From: Myrica gale
Lineage: Eukaryota > Streptophyta > Magnoliopsida > Fagales > Myricaceae
Assembly (NCBI GenBank): GCA_963930655.1
Contig: OZ005603.1
Span: 14,593,001-14,657,000, forward strand
Length of the DNA stretch: 64,000 nt
Direction: 5' to 3'
In this document: positions 37,757-48,582 of the stretch, piece by piece
Layout: every line of letters begins with the position of its first letter
Position numbering within the stretch: the first letter of the stretch is position 1
Translations under genes and position numbers: made by a program
The notes under the pieces: generated by a model
What the model was told of the DNA's origin: nothing
Seen by the model: only the letters and a program-made list of their open reading frames with translations
Databases searched by the model: none

Positions 37757-38323
37757 GATGATTGAACTCGGAAATTTGAGAGAAAAGAGGCTGGGAGTCG
37801 AAAAATTGGGGTTAGGGTTTCAAAGAGGCCGAAATCCCTAAAATTCTCGTTCTTGATGGATTTTGATGTGAATCAACTCAAAAACTTAGGGCTTAGGTCG
37901 AAAATGAGGTTCTGAGATGATGGGGAACAATTTTAGGGCAGGTTATGGTATTTTGGGAAGGATTTGAGAGAGTTTAGGGCGAGAGAGTTGGAGATGTTCG
38001 GGAGAAATGAGAGTCGGTCGACCAAAATGTGAACTGTAGTATATATAGGCTCGACGAGGCGGTCGACCGCTTGGTATATCGGTTCAAGACCGTCGACCGC
38101 TACATGTAGCGGTTTCACAGGAGGGTCGACCGCTTGGTATAGCGGTTCTACATGGTCGACCGCTACAGATAACATTCTCGAGAAATGAGGTTTTAAGGCC
38201 CAAGAATGAAATGAAATGATGCATTTGATAAATGTCAAACATGAAATAAGTCATAAAGGTGTTTTAAACATGTTTAAAAACACCAAATCAAATAAAAATC
38301 ATGGAAATAAAAAAGATAGCATT
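37757..38323 (-). repeat. Sirevirus spacer with GTCGACC repeats
   Basis: Non-coding DNA between pol and the extra ORF. At about 38010-38165 it holds five GTCGACC motifs in phrases such as ggtcgaccgcttggtat and gtcgaccgctacatg, the same palindromic unit as in the LTRs. Confidence 0.75.
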
Positions 38324-41300
38324 TCAAAGAGCATTTGCATCTAAAAACTCAATGTCTCGTCTAAGATCACGAAATCTATCATTACTCAATGGTTTTGTGA
38401 AAATATTAGCTAGTTGATGCTCAGTACTAATGAACTCAAGTGAGATGTCACCTTTATGGATATGATCTCTTAGAAAATGATGTCTCACTTCAATGTGTTT
38501 AGTCCTTGAGTGTTGGATAGGATTCTTGGATAAGTTGATAGCACTAGTGTTATCACATTTGATGGGTATACTTTCAAATTCTAGTCCAAAATCTTTGAGT
38601 GTTTGTTTCATCCACAACACTTGAGCACAACAACTACCGGCTGCTATGTATTCCGCTTCGGTTGTTGATAATGCAACCGAGTTTTGTTTCTTGCTACTCC
38701 AAGAAACTAAAGATGAACCTAGGAAATGGCAAGTGCCACTAGTACTTTTTCTATCGACTTTGCACCCGGCAAAGTCAGCATCGGAATAACTTACTAGGTT
38801 CATGTGAATGTCTCTAGAATACCAAAGTCCTAGGTTGATAGTTCCCGAAAGATATCGAAAAATACGTTTTACAGCAACAAGATGTGATTCTTTAGGACAA
38901 GCTTGAAATCTAGTACATAAGCACACACTGAACATGATATCCGGCCTACTAGCCGTCAAATAGAGGAGAGCTCCAATCATACCTCTATATTTGGTGATGT
39001 CCACTTTTTTACCTTTTTCATCCGCATCAAGCTTTAGCGATGTGCTCATTGGTGTTTCGGCCGCTTTGAAGGTCTTCATTCCAAAGCGTTTGAGTAAGTC
39101 CTTTGTATACTTGGCTTGGTTTATGAAGATTCCTTCTTTGGATGGCTTGATTTGAAGTCCAAGGAAGAAGTTGAGCTCACCCATCATGCTCATCTCGAAC
39201 TCTTCATGCATAAACTTAGAAAATTCTTGACAAAGAGAGTTATTAGTAGCACCGAAAATAATGTCATCCACATATATTTGTACAATTATGATATCATTGT
39301 TTTTGGACTTGGTGAAAAGTGTTGTGTCAACTTTACCCATGGAAAAACCTTTTTCAACGAGGAAAGTTTTAAGTCTATCATACCAAGCTCTAGGAGCTTG
39401 TTTTAGTCCATACAAAGCCTTTTCAATTTGAAAACATGATTTGGATAGACTTCGTTTTGAAAACCTTGTGGTTGTTCTACATAGACTTCTTCCCAGATAA
39501 AACCATTTAAGAAAGCACTTTTCACATCCATTTGATAAAGCATAAAATTTTTATAACAAGCAAAGGCCAAAAGCATTCTAATGGATTCCAAACGTGCTAC
39601 AGGTGCAAATGTTTCATCATAATCAATTCTTTCTTCTTGATTATAGCCTTTAGCAACCAATCTAGCTTTGTTTCTAATAATAGTACCGTGCTCATCAACC
39701 TTGTTCCTAAAGACCCATTTTGTAGCAATAATGGTTTGATCCTTGGGTCTAGGGACAAGTTCCCAAACTTGATTTCTCTCAAATTGGTTTAAGTCTTCTT
39801 GCATTGCCAAAATCCAACTTTCATCGTTTTCGGCTTCAAGAAAAGTCTTAGGTTCAATTTGAGACACAAATGCAAGATGATTACAAATATTTCTAAGTGA
39901 AGCTCTAGTTCTAGTTCCATGAGATGGATCACCAATAATTAACTCTTGAGGGTGGCTAGTAGCATACCTCCACTCCTTAGGGAGTTCTTGTGAAGTATCT
40001 TCTTTTTGCAATGGTTGAACCTTTTCTTCACTTGGGGGGTTAAGCATTCTCACTTTGAGTGGGGTTAATGTTGATTTCAAGTCCTTCCATCTCCCCATCA
40101 ATATCTTCAATATCTGCACTTGTATTTTTCTCAAATGGACTATTAGATTCATTAAAAGTAATATGCATTGATTCTTCAACACAAAGAGTCCTTTTGTTAT
40201 AAACTCTATAAGCTTTGCTCGAATTAGAATATCCAAGGAAAATTCCAACATCGGTTTTAGAGTCAAATTTTCCAAGGTTGTCCTTGGTATTTAAAATGAA
40301 GCATTTGCAACCAAAGACTTTGAAATAATGGATGTTGGGTTTTCTATCTTTCCAAAGCTCGTAAGGAGTTTTCTTCAAAATGGGTCTCATAGATACCCTA
40401 TTCAAAACATAGCAAGATGTATTGACAGTCTCGGCCCAAAAATATTTCGGTAACTTGTTTTCATTCAAAATAGTTCTTGCCATCTCTTGAATAGTTCTAT
40501 TCCCTCTCAACAACCCCATTTTGTTGAGGAGTTCTAGGTGTTGAAAAATTATGCTCCTAACCGTTTACGCTACAAAATGATTCGAACTTCTCATTGACAA
40601 ATTCACCACCATGATCACTTCTAATGGCCACAATGGTGTATCCTTTTGCGTTTTGCACCCTTTTTGAAAATTTGATGAATTCATGAATGACCTCATCTTT
40701 TGAAACTAAAAATAAAATCCAAGTGAACCTAGAGTAGTCATCCACAATTACAAAAGCGTAGGTCTTTCCACCAAGACTTTGAGTTCTTGATGGACCAAAT
40801 AAATCCAAGTGAAGTAATTGTAGAGGTCTACTAGTTGAAATGAAGTTTTTGGATTTAAAAGAAGTTTTCACTTGTTTTCCCATTTGACAAGCTTTACAAA
40901 CTTGGTCTTTTTCAAAATTTAACTTGGGTAGACCATTCACAATATCATGCTTAGAAATTTTCAAAATTTGATGCATACTAGATGACCTAATCTTCTATGC
41001 CATAGCCAACTATCATTTACATTGACCACAAGACAATTTTCCACACAAGTATTTTGATCAATGTCAATCTTATACACATTTGAATTCCTATGGCCAATGA
41101 ACAATAATTTGCCATCAATGACATTTTCAATAAGGCATCGAGAAGATTCAAACACAACTCTATAACCTTTATCACATAGTTGACTAATACTAAGCAAATT
41201 ATGCTTCAATTTATCAACTAATAGCACATTTTCAATAAGAGGAAGAGTATTACCGCCAATATTGCCTATACCAATTATTTTCCCTTTGGAGTTGTCGCCG

Positions 41301-41718
41301 AATGTTACATTTCCACCTTTGATGGTTGATAGACTTGAGAACCTTGATGGATCACCAGTCATGTGTCTTGAACATCCACTATCCAAGAACCAACTATTGC
41401 ATTTCTTCTTTCTTGAATCCTACAAAAAAAAATTCAAGATGAAGCTTTTGGTACCCAAACCTTTTTGGGTCCTTTTGGGTTAGCTATGTTTCCCTTTGGA
41501 ACCCATACCTTTCTAAGAGCTTTGCACCCAAATTTCTTAAGAGGACAATCAAATATTAGATGTCCATTCTTGTTGCAAAAGTTGCAAATGTGAAAAGATT
41601 CATTTGAAAATTTAGCTTTGACAAAGAAGTTTTTGAAATACTTTTCATTTTTATAAGGCTTGTAGCCTAATCCGCTTTTGTCAAAGACACATCTTTGACT
41701 ATTAAGAATGTTTTCCAA
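38324..41718 (-). pseudogene. Sirevirus gag end and pol (protease, integrase, RT, RNase H), inactivated
   Basis: From 41718 the minus strand encodes the gag tail with a second knuckle (CNFCNKNGHLIFDC), protease (MDSGCSRHMTG), pre-integrase and integrase (HRRLGHL, CKACQMGK, RSDHGGEF), reverse transcriptase with intact YVDD (QIYVDDIIFG) and RNase H (STTEAEYIAAG), ending near 38324. Frame changes near 40970, 40500, 40050 and 39410 and a stop near 40557 break it. The start of gag is gone: 41718 is joined straight to LTR sequence at 41722. Family assignment is firm from motif order (IN before RT = Copia). Confidence 0.92.
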
Positions 41719-41721
41719 AGC

Positions 41722-42958
41722 TTTGCTAGCTATGAAATAAAACTTTAAAGCAATAAACTAGAGCACAAATAATGAGATAAGGGAAGAGAAGCAAACACAA
41801 TATTTAGGTGGTTCGGCAAGCCCGCTTACGTCCACCCCTCAAGCTCCTTTACTGAGTCTTGAGGTTTCTCCACTATTCTCCCTTCAACCAAGGGAACGGT
41901 TTCCTTACACTTGAGCTTGAGAAAAACCCTCTTCAAGCCTCAAGAACGAGTTTGAGAACAAACCTCTCCAGACTCCTTCTTTCGATGAACAACCCTCACC
42001 GAAAGGATGCAAGAGAATCACTCTCTTAGGAATGTGTATGTTTGAACAAAATTCTCCTTTAAAACTCCCTTGATGAAGTAGATATTACAATGAGAAATGA
42101 CTAGCTCTTAAGCTTCACACAATAACAAGGATGTGAAAAATGAAGAATATGTGTGTATGATGCTTGAATAAAGATTGGAAGATTTTTGATCACTCTAAGC
42201 CTTTGTAAATGATTGTGGACAATTTGGTTGAGTTTCAAAGGCATGAGAATGACTTTATATAGACCTCATGAGAAAAATAGCCGTTTATAGCCGTTAGAGT
42301 GAACTGTTAAAACGAGCCGGTCGACCGCTACATGAACCGGTCGACCGCTTCAAGTTTACCGTTGTTCAACGGTCATATTGTCAGAAGCGTAACGGTTCTC
42401 TATTAAATGCTACCGGTCGACCGCTACATGAACCGGTCGACCTCTACATGTTACCGTTACACAACGGTCGATTTGTCAGAGCATTTCTAAAGCTACCGGT
42501 CGACCGCTACACCAAGCGGTCGTAGGTCCGGTCGACCGCTATATTGAGCCGGTCGACCTCCTCATTTTAAGCTTCATCCGGTTGTTCTAAAAATTTGATT
42601 TTGACCAACTTAAAATACCAAATTTTAAACTCTAACTTCTCATAAGTATATAAAAAGGTTTGGGAGTATATCTGGGATATTTTGAAGGCACTAAAAAGGT
42701 TTTAATCTTACAACAAATATTAAAACGGTTTATGCAAGTTTTGAAGACTTATGCATGTGTGTGATTGACATCCTTGTTAAAGATGAAGTCTTAGAGTTAC
42801 AAAGATTACCCTAGCGACTTGAGTCTTCACTTTAAGAGCACTTCCATTGAAGGTGATGTTGTTTGATCGCTCCGTGCTTATTTTGGATTCGTTTTGCTCC
42901 ACAACTCAATTACTTATATTGTTATCATCAAAACATTGATTGTGACTCAAATCCAACA
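41722..42958 (-). repeat. Sirevirus LTR 2, outer 83 bp missing
   Basis: It matches LTR 1 from 34950 to 36154 almost base for base, but lacks the part equivalent to 34867-34949 and the PBS. It carries seven GGTCGACC-like palindromes (42318-42550), including one repeat unit (caccaagcggtcgtaggtc) absent from LTR 1. Its right end CCAACA abuts Gypsy LTR sequence at 42961. Confidence 0.88.
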
Positions 42959-42960
42959 AA

Positions 42961-43164
42961 ATGGACCTAAACACAAGATGAAAGCCCAAATACAACCCAA
43001 GTAAACTAAATAAGCAGTAATATAGTTGGCCCAAGGCCCTAGCCCACTCGAATGCTAAACAAAGCAACTCCAAACCAAACACACGAACATCCTAGAATTT
43101 TCCGAAGTCTTCCCCCTTCGTAACTCTCTGCGTCCAGCTCCCTTCTCACGACAGCCACACATCA
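42961..43164 (-). repeat. Gypsy 5' LTR remnant
   Basis: It is homologous to 29303-29505 with few changes. The right end cacatca is followed by the TSD catct. The left 178 bp equivalent is missing, replaced by the Sirevirus. Confidence 0.85.
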
Positions 43165-43549
43165 CATCTATTGCCCTTATAGAATTGCGATTAATGAACA
43201 ACGATTAATGCTGTGTGTCGGCTATTGATAGTGGAACAATGGAAGTCCAGTAAAATATTATTAGTCAATTTGATGAGAGAGGTTTCCTGACATGTTGAGT
43301 AAAATTTAAGGAGTGGGTTCTGGGGTTGCGCTTGGTCTTGAATTCCAATGTTTCCCTTGATGTTATTGTTGTTTTTTTATTTGTGAATGCTTGTTTTAAG
43401 TTGGCAACCGCAAGCTCTATACTTCCCAACTTTTGCAACAGCAAAACAATGTGAAACCATAATTGAAATTGCAAAAGCAAACCTTAAACCATCACTATTG
43501 GCTCTGCGAAAGGGGGAAACTACTGAGAGCACGAAGGGACTGGGACAAG

Positions 43550-44559
43550 GTATCTTTATATCTTCCAGATCCGATCCTATTTTATTTATGAGATGTTAGA
43601 CAACTGCATCTCCCACTCCTTTACGTTTCTAAAAATGATTAATAATGATATGCATAGTACCTATGTAGAATGACAGACCATGGTATTCTAGTAGCTTTTG
43701 GGTCATCGCACTGCCTGGATTTACACTTTACATTGTCCTACTCTTTTATTTTCTTGTTTGTATGATTACACTTTTCTAAAATAATGTTTTCTAGTGCATT
43801 TGCTTCATATCTATGCCCTCATTAGGTGTTTTAAAATCACACCTGCATTCAGAAGCTAGCCTGTCTTTGCATCAAGGATTTCTGTGCAAATTGGCTATTC
43901 TGTGGTGGCGTCAAACACCTCGGGTTCAACAACAAAATAGCTGTTTCAAGATGTTCTTGAGGAGCTTGATAAACAAGTAACTAAAGTTTCTAGTAGTTGT
44001 AGTTCTTGTAAATTTCAACTTTTAAAGATGTTAGCATTGCTATTGAAGTATTAGTCGTTAATTTCTAAAATCCAACTTTATGGGGAAGAAGTTTGAGATT
44101 GTAACTAACTTTTTGTTAGTTTTAAGTTCCATCCTAGTTATTGCTCTGCATTAATGCTCATGGTCTCAGAACATTCAAGTGGTAGATGATAAACTTGATC
44201 AAATGAAATTGCAGAGGTTAGGTTGGAAGTAGTCTTGACGTGGAAATTACAGGAGCATTCCTGAAACTGGGCAACAACTAAATGTTTAAAGGTATCTCCA
44301 GATTTTAGCTGCAGTTTGATTTGAAGTTAGGCATTCCTTGTTATTTTTCAGTAGAACTGTAAGAAATGCCATGCACTTGTAAAACTCTTGCAAGCTTGTA
44401 TATGTTCAAGCCATCAGGTTTGTATGGTTCCACTTGATTAGTTCTTCTTGAGTTTGATTTGGGGAGATCCAAGCTTTTTGAATTTTGTTGTTTAAAGTTG
44501 GGCAATGGCATTTGAACATGTAGCAAAGTATTTATGAGTAGCTCTATAGATCAGCAAAG
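43550..44559. other. No gene recognised; downstream remnant of the prolyl 4-hydroxylase locus
   Basis: Searched by eye for further prolyl 4-hydroxylase exons (TRTSSG-type and catalytic histidine blocks); none was seen. Small coding-like phrases such as FQDVLEELDKQ (near 43945) and NIQVVDDKLDQMKLQRLGW (near 44172) are unassigned. Confidence 0.4.
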
Positions 44560-46136
44560 TATTTATGAGATGCTGGTAATGATGAGATGTTTGATGACGA
44601 CATAGATGACTACTGTGAAAATGAACCTTACAATTTCAACGTTGAGCAAATCCTCGAGAATGTACAAGATGATTTGACGTGGTTTAGAAATGAGGTGGAA
44701 GGAACAACACTAGATATACCTAAGGAATTTCCTATGGTATGCCAAATATCTCTCTGTTAATTGAGTTTTTTTACATGCTAAAACTTACAATTTTAGTTTT
44801 ATTGGCATTGTTTTGTTTAAGCAAATGTTTTGTGTTGTTGAATTTTACATTGAAACCACTTTTATGCATGTTTAAATATTGTATAGGTACAATGACGAGG
44901 AAGAGGTTTAGGACTATATCTTCTTCATCACAACCATCTGTGCCACCATCGCAAGAAGCAACGACATCACAAGAAGCAACGCCGTCACAGCCACCTAAGC
45001 CGCCTTCAGAACAGGCTACGATGCCATCGTTTGAAGATGATCAATCTTTGAACGATAACGAAATAATTGGTATGTTCATAACCACAATAGAGATAATCTT
45101 AGTTATATGTTGGTCAATTTAGTTTCACATGGTAAATGTGCAGGTGGTACTGGAGTCCGGAAAGTGCGTGGCGGCACGCGGATGGCGGATGTCTGGAATC
45201 TGAAGAAAGACGAATTGATTCCAGTACAATTCAATGGCAATGGGCAGCCATTGGGTAATGAAGGGGGAATATTTAACAAATTCACCGGTTGTGTTACTTG
45301 TGTTGCGAATCAAATCCCCCTAGATGCGACGGATTGGCGCAAAGTCCCATTGTCAATAAAAGAGGATTGTTGGAGCCTTATGATGGTATAATTTTGGTTG
45401 TTCGTAACACTTGTTATTCAACTGTATAAATTTAATAATTGACGCACCTAACTCTTGGGGTATATTTTGCAGAAATGATTTACAATCCCCGAGCCTCCAT
45501 TAGGGGATATTGTCAAGAGCTGGTTCCTCAAAGATTTAGGAGAGAAATGGAGGAACTACAAGTGTAGTTTAAAGCAAAAAAAATTTTATGAGACCTTTAC
45601 GCCTTAGTATGTGAAAAATAATGCTCCAACAGACGTTAATTTGGAGCAATTTTGCAAATTAGTCGATTTTTGGTATTCTGATGCAGGACGGGTATGACAT
45701 TATTTATCCGTATTATAGTTTTCATGAATATAGCTTGTTATTAATTTTAAATGTCTTGATGTTAATGTAGCATCGAAGTCAAGCTGGAAACAAAATAGAT
45801 CGCTCCAAACGACGGTTCACACTGCAGGATCAAAGAGCTTCGCACGTTATGCTCACGAATTGGTATGTAGTACTTCATTAGTTTGTTTAATGGTATAGTA
45901 CTTATCATTACCATTCTTATTTGTAATTTACAATTTCATCACGAATTCGTGTTTGTGATGCAGGAAAAAGAGAAAAAAGTTCCAATCGATCGAGCGGAGT
46001 TATATAAAGCCATCCATATACGTTCTGACGGATCTCCAATAAATCCGGACGTAGCAGAGAAAATAGTATGTCACTATTACATCAATTTTGATTTGAATGT
46101 GCGAATATTAATTCAAAATTTAATTATATGTTGTAT
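44560..46136 (+). pseudogene. CACTA (Ptta/En/Spm) transposase-family gene, 5' part
   Basis: An upstream acidic piece (DDYCENEPYNFNVEQILENV) ends at a donor near 44735. Then exons 44894-45069, 45144-45385, 45473-45691, 45771-45862 and 45964-46065 encode the plant Ptta/En/Spm transposase-type protein: GGTRMADVWNLKKDELIPV, WFLKDLGEKWRNYKCSLK, then ELYKAIHIRSDGSPINPD. The first block is low-complexity, rich in Ser, Pro and Gln. In-frame stops occur at the start of the third of these exons (TGA) and near 45605 (TAG). The last intron is cut at about 46136 by CACTA subterminal repeats. It is a dead copy. Confidence 0.8.
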
Positions 46137-46430
46137 TGTCGATCGCCGCTATATCACCGTTGGTATAGCCATATAGCAGCGTTTATAGAGACCACTGGCA
46201 AAGATAGCCTCTCTATAGCGGCGGTCTATAGGCCCAACCGCGGTTGCGGTTTTTTCCGCAGAAGCTCTATATTAGCGGTCGGTTGACAGTAGCTACCGGT
46301 TATAACAGTGGTCAAATGACCGCGGCTATAGTGTTATAGCAGCGGTCATGTGACCGCCGCTATAACCCTTTCCATTGGTTTACATATAATAGCGGTCAGT
46401 GACCGCCGCTACAAGTGTGCTGTTTGTTTT
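46137..46430. repeat. CACTA subterminal repeat block
   Basis: Repeats of gaccgccgctata and tatagcggcggtc in both orientations, for example near 46140, 46218, 46355 and 46400. One edge reads gccgctacaagtg, whose complement begins CACTTGTAGCGGCGG, like a CACTA terminus. Such blocks bind the element's own transposition protein in En/Spm (family knowledge). Confidence 0.7.
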
Positions 46431-46660
46431 TTTAGTTATTTTTATATTCGAATTTCATTTTTTTATATTTTCCTGCAATACAAATTTTGTTATAGATTTT
46501 AATTGATTGAAGCAAACAAAGAAAAGTGTAATAAAATAAAATATATTTCATTATAACCATGTCTTACATGTTTTGCATCAAACAAAAATATGTGAAGGAC
46601 AGTTTCTCAATAGTCTAAAAACTAGCAAGTAATGGAATTTAATAACAAATAACTATAAAT

Positions 46661-47337
46661 TTAATCCTCTCCACCTTCAGCACCTTCATCAGCACTATCT
46701 TCTCCTGCACTTTCTGCATCATCGACATTGTCTTCTATTGTAATATTGGAAAATTAACAAACAATAATGACATGAACAAAGATAAAAGAGCTTAATACAC
46801 ACTTAAAAATAAATTAATGACAGTATTCATTTATGTTAGTATCTTACCAGCACTCGTTTTCTGACTTGCATGAGATGATCTAGTACTTGCTGGTGAAACT
46901 TGATTGTAATTGGCAACCTCTTGGTATTGACGTTGCTCCTACAACAGTTAAACAAACATTAATTAACTACGAAATATATATAAATAGAATCAATAGTAAT
47001 ATGTGAGGATAAGTAAATAAAAATTTTACACAAGCATGTGTCATCATTTGTATTGTAGATTTAAGCGATGCTACTTCAGACTCCAACGTCTTAACTCTAT
47101 TTTCCATATATACCGCTCTCTCGTTACTAGAGGATGCAGGCTGACTAGATCTTACGTTGGTGTTGGCAGGATGAGATGAAGGAGTTGGTTCTAATCCAAC
47201 GTCGCCAATGCGATCATGTCGTTCTAGACCAATCACTTGTGCATATCGATCAAATGGTGACTAACCGATGTTGCTATATACTATAACATCGGTTTTTGGA
47301 CCTCCGGGCGCCGCTATAGGTGGTTTTTTTTGTAATG
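46661..47337 (-). pseudogene. CACTA transposase-family gene, 3' part, in opposite orientation
   Basis: The minus strand reads DRYAQVIGLERHDRIGDVG and a coiled-coil-like MENRVKTLESEVASLKSTI (exon about 47266-47030), then exons 46938-46851 and 46734-46661 ending in an acidic tail and TAA. This is the normal C-terminal part of the same protein family as at 44560-46136, but on the other strand. Its outer edge at 47337 reads (minus) CATTACAAAAAAAACC followed by TATAGCGGCG, like a decayed CACTA end. Confidence 0.7.
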
Positions 47338-48582
47338 TTTTAAAACGTATCTAAGTTGGTTAACAACGATAGTTTCCTTAGTAGTTTGGAATTTTCTAGT
47401 CATAATTCTTTGCTTGACGAATTTATATGTTTTAAGAGCATTAATATTCTTGATAAATATTTTATTTATCCTATTATCTAATTAGGCATTGGCATTTTGT
47501 TATGGATCTTGATAATTCGAACACTTTATTTGAATGAACGTTTACATTTTTTTATATTGTTACATGCCACTTGCGTTACTTTGATCAATTAACTTTTTAT
47601 TTAGTTTCATTATTAAATTACTTATTTTTACCTTGCTCTTTAATTGGACATATATGATAAGCTCATTATGTTGTAATTACTTATAAAGATTTCATTGTAT
47701 TTAAATTTCTCCTCAATTATTTATTAACTTATACCCGAAAATTTAGTATTAATGCCACATAAACAAATTTCAGATTTTTACATCATTAGTTCATGTATTT
47801 TTTTTGAATAAATTTCCTCATTATCTATACCTTTCTCTTGACTTAAATTAATTTCTATATTACTTCTTACCGAGCTTAATTTTATTAATTGGCTATGCAT
47901 TATTTAAATAATTCATCCTATTCTTTTTCTCCTAGATGCACGGTTACCACTTAGTTCTCATTGGTCTTTGTTTTATCTTTTTATCTCATTAGCATGCATG
48001 CTCACGTTAGGACTTGGAGACTAATCGGCAAGTATATGTTTAGGAAGATTTTGGGAGATTTTGTGATCTCTAATCATTGCCTAGGAAAGAGACATTGTGC
48101 CACTTGGCAATTTATGCTCTTTGCCGAGTTAGAGAGTGAAATAGAGTGCAAAGGAGAGTACTAAGGCGTGAAAGGCAAGGGCTAGCCGTGAGATAAGAAG
48201 AAGAAGAGAGGAAGGAGAAGAAAATGAGAGCAAGGAAGAGCAGCAGAAAAAAAAAAAAAAAAGTGCAGTGGTAAGGCTCTTTGTGATGTTCGGCCATGGG
48301 AGAAAGACTACCTCTCCCATGAGCCATTTTTTTCCTCCTTTCTTCTTTGAATCCCCTTTTAACTCTAAGATCTTGCTTTAGGAAATTTCAAGAAGCATTT
48401 AGAGGCCACCTGAAAAATGTATGAGGGAATAGCTCAATGTCATTTTTTATCGTTCTAAAAATGTTGCAGCTCTTGTGTTTTTTTTAGAAGATCTTACTCA
48501 TTTGTGGGTTGCATGTTGATGACTGTTATAGAGATTGATGATTTATGAAAGTCTATTGCATGTTGTATAAAAAGAAATGTGG
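47338..48582. other. AT-rich DNA, no gene recognised
   Basis: It contains only short ORFs, a purine-rich stretch at about 48200-48263 ending in an A-run of about 20, and a small gene-like phrase at 48000-48110 that I cannot assign. Confidence 0.5.

Larger units (their letters stand above)
33735..42958 (-). mobile_element. Sirevirus (Ty1/Copia) composite, two partial copies sharing one LTR
   Basis: On the minus strand: LTR (42958-41722), gag C-terminal part and pol (41718-38324), env-like ORF (37756-36476), polypurine tracts (36420-36155), LTR (36154-34867), PBS (34864-34853), gag N-terminal part (34811 to about 33735). The middle LTR therefore has a PPT on one side and a PBS on the other, which a single element cannot have. 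This is the product of recombination between tandem or nested copies. It sits in the 5' LTR of the Gypsy element. Confidence 0.85.
29125..43164 (-). mobile_element. Ty3/Gypsy chromovirus (Reina-like), interrupted by a Sirevirus
   Basis: A 5 bp TSD catct (29120-29124 and 43165-43169) and LTR ends TG...CA define the insertion in intron 1 of the prolyl 4-hydroxylase pseudogene. It reads on the minus strand: 5' LTR at right (only 42961-43164 left), internal region 29506-33735, intact 3' LTR 29125-29505. The missing part (inner 5' LTR, PBS, start of gag) was lost where the Copia element 33735-42958 now sits. Confidence 0.85.
26930..43549 (+). pseudogene. Prolyl 4-hydroxylase (P4H9-like) pseudogene, exons 1-2 only, split by two large insertions
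   Basis: The family hydroxylates proline in secreted proteins (2-oxoglutarate/Fe(II) dioxygenase of the ER/Golgi). Exon 1 starts at ATG 26930 (MAL), is cut at 26940 by a hAT, and resumes at 28862. After decayed sequence with stops it reads VRPRLRALELVEEEEAGEG and NAIPFQ before a GTAGGC donor near 29080. Exon 2 at 43393-43549 reads VLSWQPQALYFPTFATAKQC and LKPSLLALRKGETTESTKG. Intron 1 is split by the Gypsy element 29125-43164. The expected acceptor AG before exon 2 is TT. Exons coding for the catalytic HxD...H core are absent. The gene is dead. Confidence 0.85.

Noticed and set aside
34867-42560. GGTCGACC arrays as a CRISPR-like repeat array
   Set aside because: Spacing is irregular, spacers are not unique, and the units lie in LTRs of a plant retrotransposon.
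43550-44560. Remaining catalytic exons of prolyl 4-hydroxylase
   Set aside because: Looked for the expected TRTSSG and HYD-type blocks by eye and found none.
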